Shown piece after piece: positions 34,201 to 43,417 of a DNA stretch of 51,212 nucleotides. This stretch comes from Fidelibacterota bacterium (GTDB lineage: Bacteria; Marinisomatota; Marinisomatia; Marinisomatales; TCS55). Where the stretch lies: NCBI GenBank assembly GCA_004124535.1, contig SCKQ01000011.1, positions 1 to 51,212 of the forward strand. Direction: 5' to 3'. The stretch's first letter is position 1, and every line of letters starts with the position of its first letter. The position numbers and the translations under genes were made by a program. The notes below the pieces were generated by a model. It was not told where the DNA came from. It saw nothing but the letters and a program-made list of their open reading frames with translations, and did not search any database.

Positions 34201-35421
34201 TTAAATCAATAAACCTGCAATAGTCGCAGTGAGCCAGGATGCTAACGCACCTCCTATCATTGCTTTAGTAACCAGTTTAGCGAGATCTTTTTTACGTTCT
34301 GGAGCCATACCGCCGATGCCGCCTAATTGAATACCAATGGAACCGAAATTTGCGAACCCACACAAAGCATAACTGGCTATAATAGCTGTGCGGTCAGAAA
34401 TGGCTCCTGAAGACATCAATTCTTTCAAGTGACCATAGGCAATCAATTCTGTAAAAACAATTTTTTCCCCCATGAGTGTGCCAAGAGTACCAGCCTCTGA
34501 CCAGGGTACACCCATGGTCCATGCCAAAGGTTTGAATATAAAACCGAGGATTGTTTCCATGGATGTGCCTGCAAACCCAAGGAGGTAGTTAATCATAGCA
34601 ACGAGTGAAACAAAAGCAACCAGCATAGCACCGACATTCGCTGCTAGTTTCAATCCAATTGTAGCTCCGTCCCCCAGGGCTTCCATGGCATTGGTGTTTT
34701 TTTGTTCGATAGTGATTTTCATCTCCCCCATCGTTTCAGACGTTTCCGTTTCAGGATAAATAATTTTTGCCATCACCAGTGCTCCTGGTGCAGACATGAC
34801 CGACGCGGCTAATAAGTGACCGGCAATTCCAGGAATATCAGCTAGCCACATGACATAAATAGCCAAAATACCTCCAGCAACAGTCGCAAAACCGCCTGTC
34901 ATCACGGCCATCAGTTCTGACTTTGTCATTTGACTGATAAAGGGCCTAACCATGAGCGGTGCTTCTGTTTGCCCAACGAAAATATTGGCTGAAATACAGA
35001 GCGTTTCCGACCCGCTGGTACCCATGGTTTTCTGCATGGCTTTGCCAATCAATTTTACGATCACCTGGATAATTCCAAAGTGGTACAAAACAGCCATTAG
35101 GCTGGAAAAGAAAATAATCACGGGCAGTGCTCGAAAAGCGAAATTGATCATGGCAACATGGTAACCCACATCTGGGACGAAAGATTTGAAAAGAAAATCA
35201 CTGCCAGCATCGGAAAAACTAACGAGCTTGCGGACGGCTTTATCCAGAAAACCAAACAGCGGTCCGCCAATTGGCGTTTTCAGAATAAATATGGCAAAGA
35301 TGGCCTGCAATCCCAGGCCCCAGCCAATTATGCGCATATTTATCTGTTTTCTGTTATTCGACAGGGCGAATGCGATAGCCAATAAAACAACAATTCCAAT
35401 CAGTCCAGTAAAACGTTCCAT
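34201..35421 (-). CDS. nupC: concentrative nucleoside transporter (CNT/NupC)
   Basis: Proton- or sodium-driven nucleoside uptake at the inner membrane. About 406 residues with 8-10 hydrophobic segments; the conserved ISANIFVGQTEAPLMVRPFI and the SYALCGFANFGSIGIQLGGI segments are CNT nucleoside-site motifs, with GTLMGEKIVFTELIAY between. The frame is open to 35448, but the ATG at 35421 has GGAG 8 bases upstream and overlaps the tdk stop (TAATG), so it is preferred. It sits among the salvage kinases, which gives the transporter its role. Confidence 0.94.
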   Translation of the reverse strand: MERFTGLIGIVVLLAIAFALSNNRKQINMRIIGWGLGLQAIFAIFILKTPIGGPLFGFLDKAVRKLVSFSDAGSDFLFKSFVPDVGYHVAMINFAFRALPVIIFFSSLMAVLYHFGIIQVIVKLIGKAMQKTMGTSGSETLCISANIFVGQTEAPLMVRPFISQMTKSELMAVMTGGFATVAGGILAIYVMWLADIPGIAGHLLAASVMSAPGALVMAKIIYPETETSETMGEMKITIEQKNTNAMEALGDGATIGLKLAANVGAMLVAFVSLVAMINYLLGFAGTSMETILGFIFKPLAWTMGVPWSEAGTLGTLMGEKIVFTELIAYGHLKELMSSGAISDRTAIIASYALCGFANFGSIGIQLGGIGGMAPERKKDLAKLVTKAMIGGALASWLTATIAGLLI

Positions 35422-35984
35422 TATAATTTCTCCGGGTGTTGATAACATTTTCTGCAGCGTGCTTCATATTTATCAGTTTCTCCAATGACCACTTGCTCTG
35501 AATCCCCTGATATGCGTTGTGTAAAACCGGCCGGTTCGCCACAGACAACGCATATGGCCTGCAGTTTATCGAGATAATCCGCTGCACACATGATTTCCGG
35601 CATGGGCCCAAAAGGACGAGTCAGATAGTCTTTGTCCAAACCGGCGACAACCACACGCTTATCATTGGCTGACAACTCCTGGCACACGGCAATCAAGTTA
35701 TTGTCAAAGAATTGTGCTTCATCAATCCCCACGACTTTTGCGCCATCTGCTTTTTCAAGTATTTCACCGGCGTCGCTGATCAGATATGACTCCATTTTCA
35801 TATGGTTGTGCGATACGATATGCTCCTCACTGTAGCGATTATCGATTTGTGGTTTAAAAATGGCTGTCTTCATTTTGGCGATCTGGGCCCGTTTCAAGCG
35901 ACGGATAAGTTCTTCTGTTTTCCCACAAAACATAGGACCACATATTACCTCTATCCAACCGCCAGTGCGTGGTGTAAGTGTCAT
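35421..35984 (-). CDS. tdk: thymidine kinase (TK1-like, type II)
   Basis: Phosphorylates thymidine and deoxyuridine. P-loop GPMFCGKTEELIRR near residue 15, then the catalytic VGIDEAQFF, and a zinc ribbon from CVVC and CRKC near the C-terminus; these fix the type II (TK1) class. Length 187 is normal. The stop overlaps the nupC start. It is encoded directly after udk, and with cdd and nupC forms a nucleoside salvage set. Confidence 0.97.
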   Translation of the reverse strand: MTLTPRTGGWIEVICGPMFCGKTEELIRRLKRAQIAKMKTAIFKPQIDNRYSEEHIVSHNHMKMESYLISDAGEILEKADGAKVVGIDEAQFFDNNLIAVCQELSANDKRVVVAGLDKDYLTRPFGPMPEIMCAADYLDKLQAICVVCGEPAGFTQRISGDSEQVVIGETDKYEARCRKCYQHPEKL

Positions 35985-36617
35985 CTAAACTCTCTGCGTT
36001 GGAAGTATAGATTTAATTTTAGTTCGTATGAGATCGATGGCAACTGTGTTTTTTCCACCCTCGGGAATAATAAGATCAGCATATATTTTCATGGGTTCAA
36101 CAAACTGTTCATGCATGGGCCGCACCGTATACAGGTATTGATCGATGACAGATTGTCTGGTGCGTTTACGTTCTTCTATATCGCGTGTTAACCGGCGAAT
36201 GAAGCGAATATCATCCGGTGTTTCCACAAACAATTTGATTTCCATCAGTTCGCGCAGCTTGGTGTCCCAAAGAGTTAAAATCCCCTCTAAAACAAGTACA
36301 TGGTGAGGCTCAATGTGTTCGGACTCTTTTTTACGGGTATGTGTGCTGAAATCGTAACATGGAATTTTGACTGCTTCCCATTGCATCAATGTCGATAAAT
36401 GCTCGTGCAGCAGTTCAAAGTCCATAGCCTCGGGATGATCAAAATTTTGTTCATTTCTTTCTTCCATGGACATATGCGCTAAATCTTTATAATAGGAATC
36501 CAGCTGGATTACAGCAACTTCGCCGGTAGTGAATTCTTTAACAATTTCATGAGCAATGGATGTTTTTCCGGAACCGGTGCCGCCGGCAATACCAATTAAT
36601 ATAGATGAATGATTCAT
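35985..36617 (-). CDS. udk: uridine kinase
   Basis: Phosphorylates uridine and cytidine. P-loop GIAGGTGSGKTS (9-20), QLDSYYKDL, NFDHPEAMDFELL and the EGILTLWDTKLRELMEIKLFVE block identify it. Length 210 is normal. Its start overlaps the cdd stop by 4 bases, and its stop is adjacent to the tdk start, so the three genes are tightly coupled. Confidence 0.97.
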   Translation of the reverse strand: MNHSSILIGIAGGTGSGKTSIAHEIVKEFTTGEVAVIQLDSYYKDLAHMSMEERNEQNFDHPEAMDFELLHEHLSTLMQWEAVKIPCYDFSTHTRKKESEHIEPHHVLVLEGILTLWDTKLRELMEIKLFVETPDDIRFIRRLTRDIEERKRTRQSVIDQYLYTVRPMHEQFVEPMKIYADLIIPEGGKNTVAIDLIRTKIKSILPTQRV

Positions 36618-36994
36618 TTTAATTTTGATTGATCGAAAGCTTCCGGAAGAAGCTGCAGTGTTGATGTCTGCTCAACATTATTCTGATTATCAGTAATAAA
36701 AATAGGAATGTCACCACATAAATCCCAGACAACTTGCCGGCAGGCGCCGCAAAGGGAGCCGCCATTTTCTGTTGCTACAGCAAGAGCTTTGAATGATGAA
36801 TGGCCTGCTGCAACCGCTCGGTATAATGCCACACGTTCTGCGCAGCAGGTTAAACCATAACTGCTGGATTCTACATTACAACCACCGATCATTTCTCCAT
36901 CGGAAGTTAATACCGCAGCGCCAACTGTATAGTTAGAATAGGGCGCGTGGGCAAAAGTTCGCATTGATTTAGCATGAGCAATAAGATCTTCCAT
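36614..36994 (-). CDS. cdd: cytidine deaminase
   Basis: Converts cytidine and deoxycytidine to uridine forms. A small tetrameric type of 126 residues. Zinc ligands lie in TCCAERVAL (Cys with catalytic Glu) and CGACRQ (two Cys). YSNYTVGAAV and GCNVESSSYGLT are substrate-site motifs. It starts 1 base after the rhomboid stop and overlaps udk by 4 bases. Confidence 0.97.
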   Translation of the reverse strand: MEDLIAHAKSMRTFAHAPYSNYTVGAAVLTSDGEMIGGCNVESSSYGLTCCAERVALYRAVAAGHSSFKALAVATENGGSLCGACRQVVWDLCGDIPIFITDNQNNVEQTSTLQLLPEAFDQSKLK

Positions 36995-36995
36995 A

Positions 36996-37652
36996 TTAAT
37001 ACTCTTTGAATTTTATTTGTTGAAAAACATAGTTAAAGCCAACCCCGGCAATAAAACCGCCAATATGTGCAAACCAAGCAACCCCGCCAGTGGTATCAAG
37101 GCCAAGAGTTCCAAGGCCGTTTGTCAGCTGGGTCAAAAACCAGATGCCCAGTACAATCATTGCAGGAACCTTGATGGTTGTAAAGAAAATGAATATAAAT
37201 ACAAATACATGTACTTGGGCATGGGGATAACGTATCAGGTAAGCACCCAAGACACCGGCGATGGCACCGCTGGCACCCACCATAGGCAATATGGAATCAA
37301 TGTTGAACATGACCTGTGCCAGTCCGGCCGCAAGACCGCATAGAATATAGAATAATGCATAACGAGCGTGGCCCAAGGCGCTTTCTACATTGTCGCCAAA
37401 GATCCATAGGAACCACATGTTACCTAGGATATGGGCAATACCGCCGTGCAGAAACATGGATGTAAAAAGATTAATGATATGAAACTGAGCCGGAATCAGG
37501 CCAAACATATAAATAAACCGGGCTTCTGATTCAGCCCCAGACATGGCCAATGTAAACTGGTATAAAAAAATGAGGACATTGGCAGCAATGATTCCATACG
37601 TTACAACAGGAACAAGGATACGGGGGTTATCATCTTTGTAAGGGAAAAACAT
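36996..37652 (-). CDS. rhomboid-family intramembrane serine protease
   Basis: Cleaves transmembrane substrates within the membrane. 218 residues, six hydrophobic segments. WFLWIFGDNVESALGHARY is the loop-helix 2 motif, VGASGAIAG has the nucleophile Ser, and WFAHIGGFIAG has the catalytic His. The N-terminal MFFPYKDDNPR and ILVPVVTYGII are usual for the bacterial rhomboids of this group. The ATG overlaps the M23 gene stop (TAATG). Its link to the downstream salvage genes is positional only. Confidence 0.94.
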   Translation of the reverse strand: MFFPYKDDNPRILVPVVTYGIIAANVLIFLYQFTLAMSGAESEARFIYMFGLIPAQFHIINLFTSMFLHGGIAHILGNMWFLWIFGDNVESALGHARYALFYILCGLAAGLAQVMFNIDSILPMVGASGAIAGVLGAYLIRYPHAQVHVFVFIFIFFTTIKVPAMIVLGIWFLTQLTNGLGTLGLDTTGGVAWFAHIGGFIAGVGFNYVFQQIKFKEY

Positions 37653-39895
37653 TACTTAATATGAAAGTTTACAGTTTTGGTGGTCTCATTTCCTGATCTA
37701 TCCCTAACATTGACTGACATCGTATGATTTCCAACAGATAGATGCCCAGTCAAATCATAGGAAATAGTTTGGCTGACCGGTTGATAGGCATAGAGCAATC
37801 TTTTTCCATCAAGCGTCATCGACATTTCTGATTCATCCGCTATAATGCCGGATAGCAGGTCATCTACCTTAGCTTTCAATTTTTTAATGTCCTGAAAGTA
37901 ATACACTCCGCCATCAGCTGGAAATGTAGATTCGATCTTCGGAGGAATATTATCTTGTAAAATGCACACTGCCTCGAAACTATCTATGCTGCCTGTTAAC
38001 ACCTGGCGTTTTTTGGAATTCTTTGATGGAATAAATGTCCAGCCGTCATCTTGATCATAGTAGTATAAACTAGTTTTTTCCAATTTTGATATGTTTTCAT
38101 CGTAGCGTATGCCGATGCGGACTGTATCTTGTAGTGCAATATCAAAGGGCTGGAGCTGGTAGACATTTGACAAAAAACCGCCGTGAGGAGGCGGAGTAGA
38201 ATTTTCTACAGCATCGATCCAGATTAAGCTTTGGCCATAGAATGTTGATTTAACAGACCGCAATGAACACATTTTATCCTCCGAAACGACAACTGTTTGT
38301 TCACCGGGGGTTGCAATTGCCGGCGTAAAAGCATATTTATAAGTGTAATCTGTGCCATTATTAATGCTTACATATAATTTTGTTACATAATTAAATATTT
38401 GGACATCAAGCGGTGCTGAAATAAATGCGTAGGGCTGGATTTGCTGTAAAGCAACAGCAACCAGATTTTGCGGTGTATATAAATGCAAAGACGGTTGAGC
38501 GGTGCCCATATTACCTGTTTCTATCTGGACAACAACCCCGGCAGCTGTTTTATTGATTTTTATATCCGGTTTTGTATTGTAATCCATCACAATATTTTCC
38601 GGGTGCCAATTCAATGGATTAGAAAATGCCCCCATTTTATTTTTGGCTATGAACTGCAATGAACGATTCTGTATTATTCTGCTATTCAGCGTTACAAGCA
38701 ATCCGCCAGTACTTTTTTCAACACGCAGAGGATTGATTTTATTATCTGCGAATCCAGAGGGAGAAAAGGAATAACACGTAATATTTTTTAAGGGAATACT
38801 TATGGATTTTGATTGAACATTAAAAGTGGTTTCATTTCCGTTTTGAGTTATATCCTGAACGATCAAATCGATTGGCGGGTGTGTAAAGATCCAACCGTTA
38901 CCTGTAGTGGTGTTACCATTAGCGTCTGTTACCTTAATGATCAGTTTATGATAACCAGGAGGTAATTTCAAAATTCCATATAAATTTCCAGGTTGAACTG
39001 TCGATGTTGGATAATCCTTTAAGTGATACAGGTTGTGGAAAGAGCCAAGATTTAAACGATGTAACGCATGATTGCGAACCAATTGTACCCGATCGCTTAA
39101 TTTATAATCAAGGACATTATAATCAAGCTTGTACTCAGTAATACCATCAACAACCAATTCAACAGATTTTAACTGGTATGATTCAGCAAACCCTTGGCGT
39201 TTGTCTTTTGTTCTTAATGCCAACCCAACAACTCCAAATACATTGAGTGTATCAGCTAGTTGATATGATCCATCCGTTTTCCTGAAAAAAGGGATCTGTA
39301 CCGGCAATAAACTGCCATTTACCCGGGAATCTTTTTCCAGCGGAATAAGCGCCAATTCCTCTAATTGCGGCGACAGGCGGTCATCAATTACAAAACCATT
39401 GGATTGTGGATTTAATGGTTGTTCCATGCGATTACGAATTTCAAAGTGCAGATGCGGGCCGAAGGAATAACCAGTATTTCCAGTATAACCGATCACTTCT
39501 CCCTTTTTTATTTTTACGTCATTTGGTTCAAAATAGTGGTTCAGTATATACGATTCATTTTTATTCTGATAAAATTTTAAATACCCTTCCAGTTTTGGAT
39601 TAAAATGCGACAGGTGGGCATATACACTGGTTTCACCATTGGGGTGCATGATGTACAATGCTCTGCCGTATCCTTTGAAATTTGCGACCATACGGGAAAC
39701 ATACCCCTTTTCTACTGCAATGACCCCAGCGCCTTCTTTTCCGCCTGTTTTAATATCGATACCCATATGAAAATGGCGCTCCCGAAATTCACCAAAATTG
39801 GATTTTAATGACTTGCCGGCATCAGTCGGCCATAGGTAATCCTGGGCCGTAACAACAGCTAACAAGGTGGTTATGAAAATAAGTAATCGGTTCAT
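37652..39895 (-). CDS. secreted M23 (LytM) peptidase with C-terminal beta-sandwich region
   Basis: A predicted zinc endopeptidase of 747 residues acting on cell wall cross-bridges or acting as a LytM regulator. A signal peptide (1-17) precedes an early LytM domain: HFHMGIDIKT with H43 and D47, YAHLSH, and GPHLHFEIR with the HxH. These catalytic residues are intact. The remaining about 500 residues look like tandem beta-sandwich domains (for example ITVVD-type strands, SFEAVCILQDNIPPKIESTFPADGG, and a final SGIIADESEMSM and LSVGNHTMSVNVRDRSGN), like Ig/FN3-type modules. It starts the minus-strand operon leading to rhomboid and nucleoside genes. Confidence 0.9.
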   Translation of the reverse strand: MNRLLIFITTLLAVVTAQDYLWPTDAGKSLKSNFGEFRERHFHMGIDIKTGGKEGAGVIAVEKGYVSRMVANFKGYGRALYIMHPNGETSVYAHLSHFNPKLEGYLKFYQNKNESYILNHYFEPNDVKIKKGEVIGYTGNTGYSFGPHLHFEIRNRMEQPLNPQSNGFVIDDRLSPQLEELALIPLEKDSRVNGSLLPVQIPFFRKTDGSYQLADTLNVFGVVGLALRTKDKRQGFAESYQLKSVELVVDGITEYKLDYNVLDYKLSDRVQLVRNHALHRLNLGSFHNLYHLKDYPTSTVQPGNLYGILKLPPGYHKLIIKVTDANGNTTTGNGWIFTHPPIDLIVQDITQNGNETTFNVQSKSISIPLKNITCYSFSPSGFADNKINPLRVEKSTGGLLVTLNSRIIQNRSLQFIAKNKMGAFSNPLNWHPENIVMDYNTKPDIKINKTAAGVVVQIETGNMGTAQPSLHLYTPQNLVAVALQQIQPYAFISAPLDVQIFNYVTKLYVSINNGTDYTYKYAFTPAIATPGEQTVVVSEDKMCSLRSVKSTFYGQSLIWIDAVENSTPPPHGGFLSNVYQLQPFDIALQDTVRIGIRYDENISKLEKTSLYYYDQDDGWTFIPSKNSKKRQVLTGSIDSFEAVCILQDNIPPKIESTFPADGGVYYFQDIKKLKAKVDDLLSGIIADESEMSMTLDGKRLLYAYQPVSQTISYDLTGHLSVGNHTMSVNVRDRSGNETTKTVNFHIK

Positions 39896-39946
39896 AAAGA
39901 ATGTAGGGGTGCCATCAATTTATGGATATAGAGAATGTTTTAGAAA

Positions 39947-39976
39947 AGAAAAAGGCTCCTGTAGGAGCCTTTTTCT
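39947..39976 (-). terminator. bidirectional terminator after the PDZ gene
   Basis: AAAAGAAAAAGGCTCCT and its partner AGGAGCCTTTTTCTTTT surround a 2-base centre, giving a stem of at least 12 bases with A and T tracts on both sides. It lies 20 bases after the PDZ gene stop (minus strand) and 52 bases upstream of the M23 gene start, so it ends the PDZ transcript. Confidence 0.85.
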
Positions 39977-39995
39977 TTTAAGAAAATTGTTAAGT

Positions 39996-40931
39996 TTATG
40001 ATTCTTTAAGTTTTTGAATTTCTTTCCGTAGTTCTTCTAGTTCTTTTTTTAATTTTTCGAGATCATCACCATGAACTCCTTTGGGAAAGAAAAATTTATT
40101 TTTCATCATACCTGAGGCTCCATCAGGAATCATCAAATCAATGTCCAATTTCAACTGACCTTTCAAAGGGCAATTGTCACCGCAGTCAGCAGTACATACA
40201 TGGCCTAATTTTTTCATCATTTTTTTATGCGGTTTCAACTCCATTTTATGAAGACCGCCTATTTTTGGTAACCAGGAAAAAGAGTCACCGCTTGATCCTA
40301 GTGTTGCTTTCAGTGATTTTTCCCGGCCTTTGCGCACAACAGTTATGTCAACCTCGTTATCTGGTTTTTCACTGCGGATTGTTTGCGTCAATTCTCTCGT
40401 GTCGCTGATGCGCACATCATTGACGGTCATGATCACATCGCCAGCCTCGAGTCTGGCTTTTTCTGCCGGGCTGTCTTTAACCACCTCAGACACTAACACT
40501 CCACCATCACCTTTTACTTTAAAATAATCGCGAAGCTGATCGGTGAGATCCTGGATCTGTACACCTAAATATCCACCATTATCTGGTTCAAAAGAAAATT
40601 TATCGTAATCATCACCAAAAAACATGATTTCATGATCTTCATCACCATTAACTAATCCCATGATTTTCACATCAACACCCAGAGCCTCTATTTCTTCTTT
40701 CAGTGCTTTAAGCGCATCCTCATCCTGCAGGTTGACCTTAAAAACATTTTCTTCCCCATCTTTGTTAATGGTCAATGTCAGTTGATCGTTTTCTACTTCA
40801 ACGTTCACATCTACATTTTGCTCATCCTGGTCTGAACTGACGACCATTTTCTTGATAATGACCTTCTTATCGTTGGCCTGCAACAGACCCACAGAAAAGA
40901 ACAAAAGAAATGCTAATAATATATGTTTCAT
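39996..40931 (-). CDS. secreted PDZ-domain protein with Cys triad and C-terminal coiled coil
   Basis: No specific family recognised beyond the domains. 311 residues with a signal peptide (about 1-20). An acidic beta-rich region (25-110) is followed by a PDZ domain (about 120-212: YLGVQIQDLTDQLRDYF, VSEVVKDSPAEKARLEAGDVIMTVNDVRI). It contains HVCTADCGDNCP with C246, C250 and C254 in CxxxCxxxC spacing. The C-terminus (289-311) is a charged EL/KEL coiled coil. No protease domain is present, so it is not a DegP. It is divergent from the barrel gene at 41073. Confidence 0.8.
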   Translation of the reverse strand: MKHILLAFLLFFSVGLLQANDKKVIIKKMVVSSDQDEQNVDVNVEVENDQLTLTINKDGEENVFKVNLQDEDALKALKEEIEALGVDVKIMGLVNGDEDHEIMFFGDDYDKFSFEPDNGGYLGVQIQDLTDQLRDYFKVKGDGGVLVSEVVKDSPAEKARLEAGDVIMTVNDVRISDTRELTQTIRSEKPDNEVDITVVRKGREKSLKATLGSSGDSFSWLPKIGGLHKMELKPHKKMMKKLGHVCTADCGDNCPLKGQLKLDIDLMIPDGASGMMKNKFFFPKGVHGDDLEKLKKELEELRKEIQKLKES

Positions 40932-41020
40932 GATTTACCTCGATTGTTATATGAATTTACTCTTCATCTACGATTTTTGGTGTGAATAAGTTCCGTTTTA
41001 TAAAACTTTAATAATTAGCT

Positions 41021-41037
41021 CAAGTTCAATTAACTTG
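41021..41037. promoter_or_regulatory. inverted repeat in divergent intergenic region
   Basis: CAAGTT (41021-41026) and AACTTG (41032-41037) are perfect 6-base arms around a 5-base spacer. They lie 90 bases from the PDZ start and 36 before the barrel-protein start. A regulator site shared by both genes is possible; chance occurrence is not excluded in AT-rich DNA. Confidence 0.35.
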
Positions 41038-41072
41038 TTTATATACAAACCACAAACCACAGGGAGAATTCC

Positions 41073-41753
41073 GTGAGAAATTTAAAAATACTCGTATTAA
41101 CTATTATTTTAACCTCAACGGGTTTATTTGCCATTGGCGGATTTGGTCTACAAGTAGGACAAAGTTCATTTAGTGTTGCTGAAACACATTTAGAATCAGG
41201 AGTAACTGCACTATCAAACCATAGCTTTGATGGAGCATATGTAATTGGTGGTTATCTTTATATTGATGCAATTCCTTTTATCGATATAGAGGTTGATGCA
41301 AATATCAGGGGAAATACTTATGATATCGAATTTTCCAATCAAGCCGGTTCAATGGAACCTATTAATTTTGGATGGGCGAGTACAGATGTCTATTATACTT
41401 TAAGAAAGGAAATCTTTGGACTATCTATACCATTCCTTGCAGGAGCAAAGATACATGCAGGTGGCGGGTATAACACGCATGTGACAACACCACTTGCTGA
41501 TCTTGACATGGTTACTGAACTTTTGGACGGTGATTTACATGATGGTGATCCATCAGCGCTTCAAGATAATCTTGTGGATTATTTAAAGGAAAATAAAATT
41601 GACGCTTCAGGTTTCCATTTTCAAACAGGACTGCAATTCAAATTACTCATGCTGGATACATTTCTGAATTTTCGTTATACCATCGTGGATGACGTTGTTC
41701 CTGATGCTAGTGGTTTTGGAAGTATAAACTTTCGTTTAGGATTTGGAATATAA
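41073..41753 (+). CDS. predicted outer-membrane barrel-like protein, unrecognised
   Basis: 226 residues. A signal peptide (about 1-20, ending LFAIGG) precedes glycine- and aromatic-rich strands, e.g. YVIGGYLYIDAIPFIDIEVDANIRG, typical of small outer-membrane barrels, and the chain ends RLGFGI. Family not recognised. The start is GTG with AGGGAGA about 8 bases upstream. A terminator follows within 25 bases, so it is a single-gene transcript. Confidence 0.7.
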   Translation: MRNLKILVLTIILTSTGLFAIGGFGLQVGQSSFSVAETHLESGVTALSNHSFDGAYVIGGYLYIDAIPFIDIEVDANIRGNTYDIEFSNQAGSMEPINFGWASTDVYYTLRKEIFGLSIPFLAGAKIHAGGGYNTHVTTPLADLDMVTELLDGDLHDGDPSALQDNLVDYLKENKIDASGFHFQTGLQFKLLMLDTFLNFRYTIVDDVVPDASGFGSINFRLGFGI

Positions 41754-41773
41754 TTTGAAATAAATACAATATT

Positions 41774-41802
41774 AAAAAGGGGCAGGTAACTGCCCCTTTT
41801 TT
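41774..41802. terminator. bidirectional terminator between convergent genes
   Basis: AAAAAGGGGCAG (41774-41785) and CTGCCCCTTTTT (41790-41801) pair perfectly around GTAA, with T tracts on either strand. It sits between the barrel gene (+, stop 41753) and the beta-helix lipoprotein gene (-, stop 41822) and serves both. Confidence 0.95.
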
Positions 41803-41821
41803 ATTTACGATATGAATTTCC

Positions 41822-43363
41822 CTAATCTCCCGGACAAATGGCACATACCTTTGGTGGTGTGTCATCGGGAGTGATGACATTCGAGTCCATTGTGCCATTG
41901 GGTTCCTGCCCTTCGGCTCTAAACTGTTCCCAGGTCAGATACCATGTTTCACAAAATTCAAACTTTTCGGGAATGCCATTATGGTGATAGGAATTGTAGT
42001 CAAAAAGATTATTGGCTAAGGGATCTCGGCATCCCCAATCTGGTATCCCATCGCCATCACCATCATAGTAGTATTCTGTTCCTTCCTCGCCATCATCTGC
42101 AATTCCGTTCATACCCCACAACCCTAAATGGGTGATCTCATTATGATGGATGTAATTGTTCATGCCGTAATAATCTCCATTGATAGGATCTGGTCTATTA
42201 TAATTCATAATCCCAATGCCGTTACCACCATCTGCATGTATATAAATCGTGTTATTATAAACTTCAGCCCCATCACTTACATGAATTAGTATCTGAGTTC
42301 CCCAGAGCCAGATATCATCATTAATCCCGTTATAACGTACATCGTTATTGCGAATGATTACATTGTGGCTAATCTCATGGGTTATCCCCATTCCTACATT
42401 CCACCACACCCAGTTTCCTTCATAAAGAGTATTTGTGTTTTCAATATCCGTCCACAGCCCATGACCCAAGTTATGGTGAACATAGTTTCCAATAACTTGC
42501 AAATTGTCAGAAAGATAAAATTTAGTTGCTGCTCCACCCCAGCCCATGGAAACGCGTGTAAAATTATTGTAAGAAATTTCATTGGATTCAATAAGGATAT
42601 TAGATCCCGATCCCGCATTGACACCCACATGTCCGTTATGATGCAAATAGTTTCCTCTCACGATCGATTCGCCGCCAACTACAATACCAGCACCATGGTT
42701 CAGGCGGATTTCACAGCCCTCAATGAGCCAACTGGTTACCTGGTCTCCGCCTACAGCACCCCAGTCAGTATGATTTGCATATTTTTCAACAATTATGTTT
42801 TTGATAGTTACATGACTTGCAGAAAAGAAAAATGCAAAATCTGTTATACTGGTTTCCACTTTTTTCCCGTCAGGTTCATCAGCGAAATAAATCCGCTCTG
42901 CATCGTAGTCAAAAAAGTAGGATCCCGATACCACATCTTCCAGGCTGGTCATGTGCCTGAGCGGTTCGTCATCAATATATAGTACTTCAGGATAATCACA
43001 TCTTTCCCATCCCTCGGGACAAACATAGGGATCTCCGTGATCTCCACCCTGCTGGGTTTGGTCCGGGGCATAATACAATCCGCCTTCCTGCTCAAATTCA
43101 GTCAAGAGGCGTGAGCCATTCAGGATAGCGCCGTCTTCACCAATGTAAGTATCTCCCTCCTGTGGCCATATCTCCTGCATGCGATGGAGACCAGATTTCA
43201 GGATGTATGTGGAACCGGCAGGATTGGCATCTACAATGGATTGGATATCATCGCCGGGGTTGATCTCTATGCCCTGGGATTCATTTTCCTCTTCCTCTTT
43301 TTGAAAGAGATTACAGGATGTGATAAATAAAAAAAGGGATAGTGTAAATGTTTTCTTAAACAT
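41822..43363 (-). CDS. lipoprotein with right-handed parallel beta-helix (pectate-lyase-like)
   Basis: A surface or periplasmic protein of 513 residues. The preferred start (43363) gives the lipoprotein signal MFKKTFTLSLFLFITSC, with an acidic linker (KEEEENES) after it; the frame is open to 43408. The mature protein begins with INPGDDIQSIVDANPAGSTYILKSG, the beta-helix opening of polysaccharide lyase and carbohydrate-binding families. NNDVRYNGI, GNYVHHN and NTIYIHADGG are repeated right-handed helix coils with Asn ladders. Catalytic residues are not evident, so the substrate is not assignable. The C-terminus has a CAIC motif. It follows the acylase gene on the same strand. Confidence 0.8.
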   Translation of the reverse strand: MFKKTFTLSLFLFITSCNLFQKEEEENESQGIEINPGDDIQSIVDANPAGSTYILKSGLHRMQEIWPQEGDTYIGEDGAILNGSRLLTEFEQEGGLYYAPDQTQQGGDHGDPYVCPEGWERCDYPEVLYIDDEPLRHMTSLEDVVSGSYFFDYDAERIYFADEPDGKKVETSITDFAFFFSASHVTIKNIIVEKYANHTDWGAVGGDQVTSWLIEGCEIRLNHGAGIVVGGESIVRGNYLHHNGHVGVNAGSGSNILIESNEISYNNFTRVSMGWGGAATKFYLSDNLQVIGNYVHHNLGHGLWTDIENTNTLYEGNWVWWNVGMGITHEISHNVIIRNNDVRYNGINDDIWLWGTQILIHVSDGAEVYNNTIYIHADGGNGIGIMNYNRPDPINGDYYGMNNYIHHNEITHLGLWGMNGIADDGEEGTEYYYDGDGDGIPDWGCRDPLANNLFDYNSYHHNGIPEKFEFCETWYLTWEQFRAEGQEPNGTMDSNVITPDDTPPKVCAICPGD

Positions 43364-43417
43364 TTTATTAAAAATAATCCACAACCAATAGACCGTGGTT
43401 AAAACCACGAAAAAAAC

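Noticed and set aside
43394..43409. Palindromic hairpin CGTGGTT-AA-AACCACG between the acylase and beta-helix genes
   Set aside because: There is no T tract on the correct side for either strand's transcript, so a terminator call is not supported.
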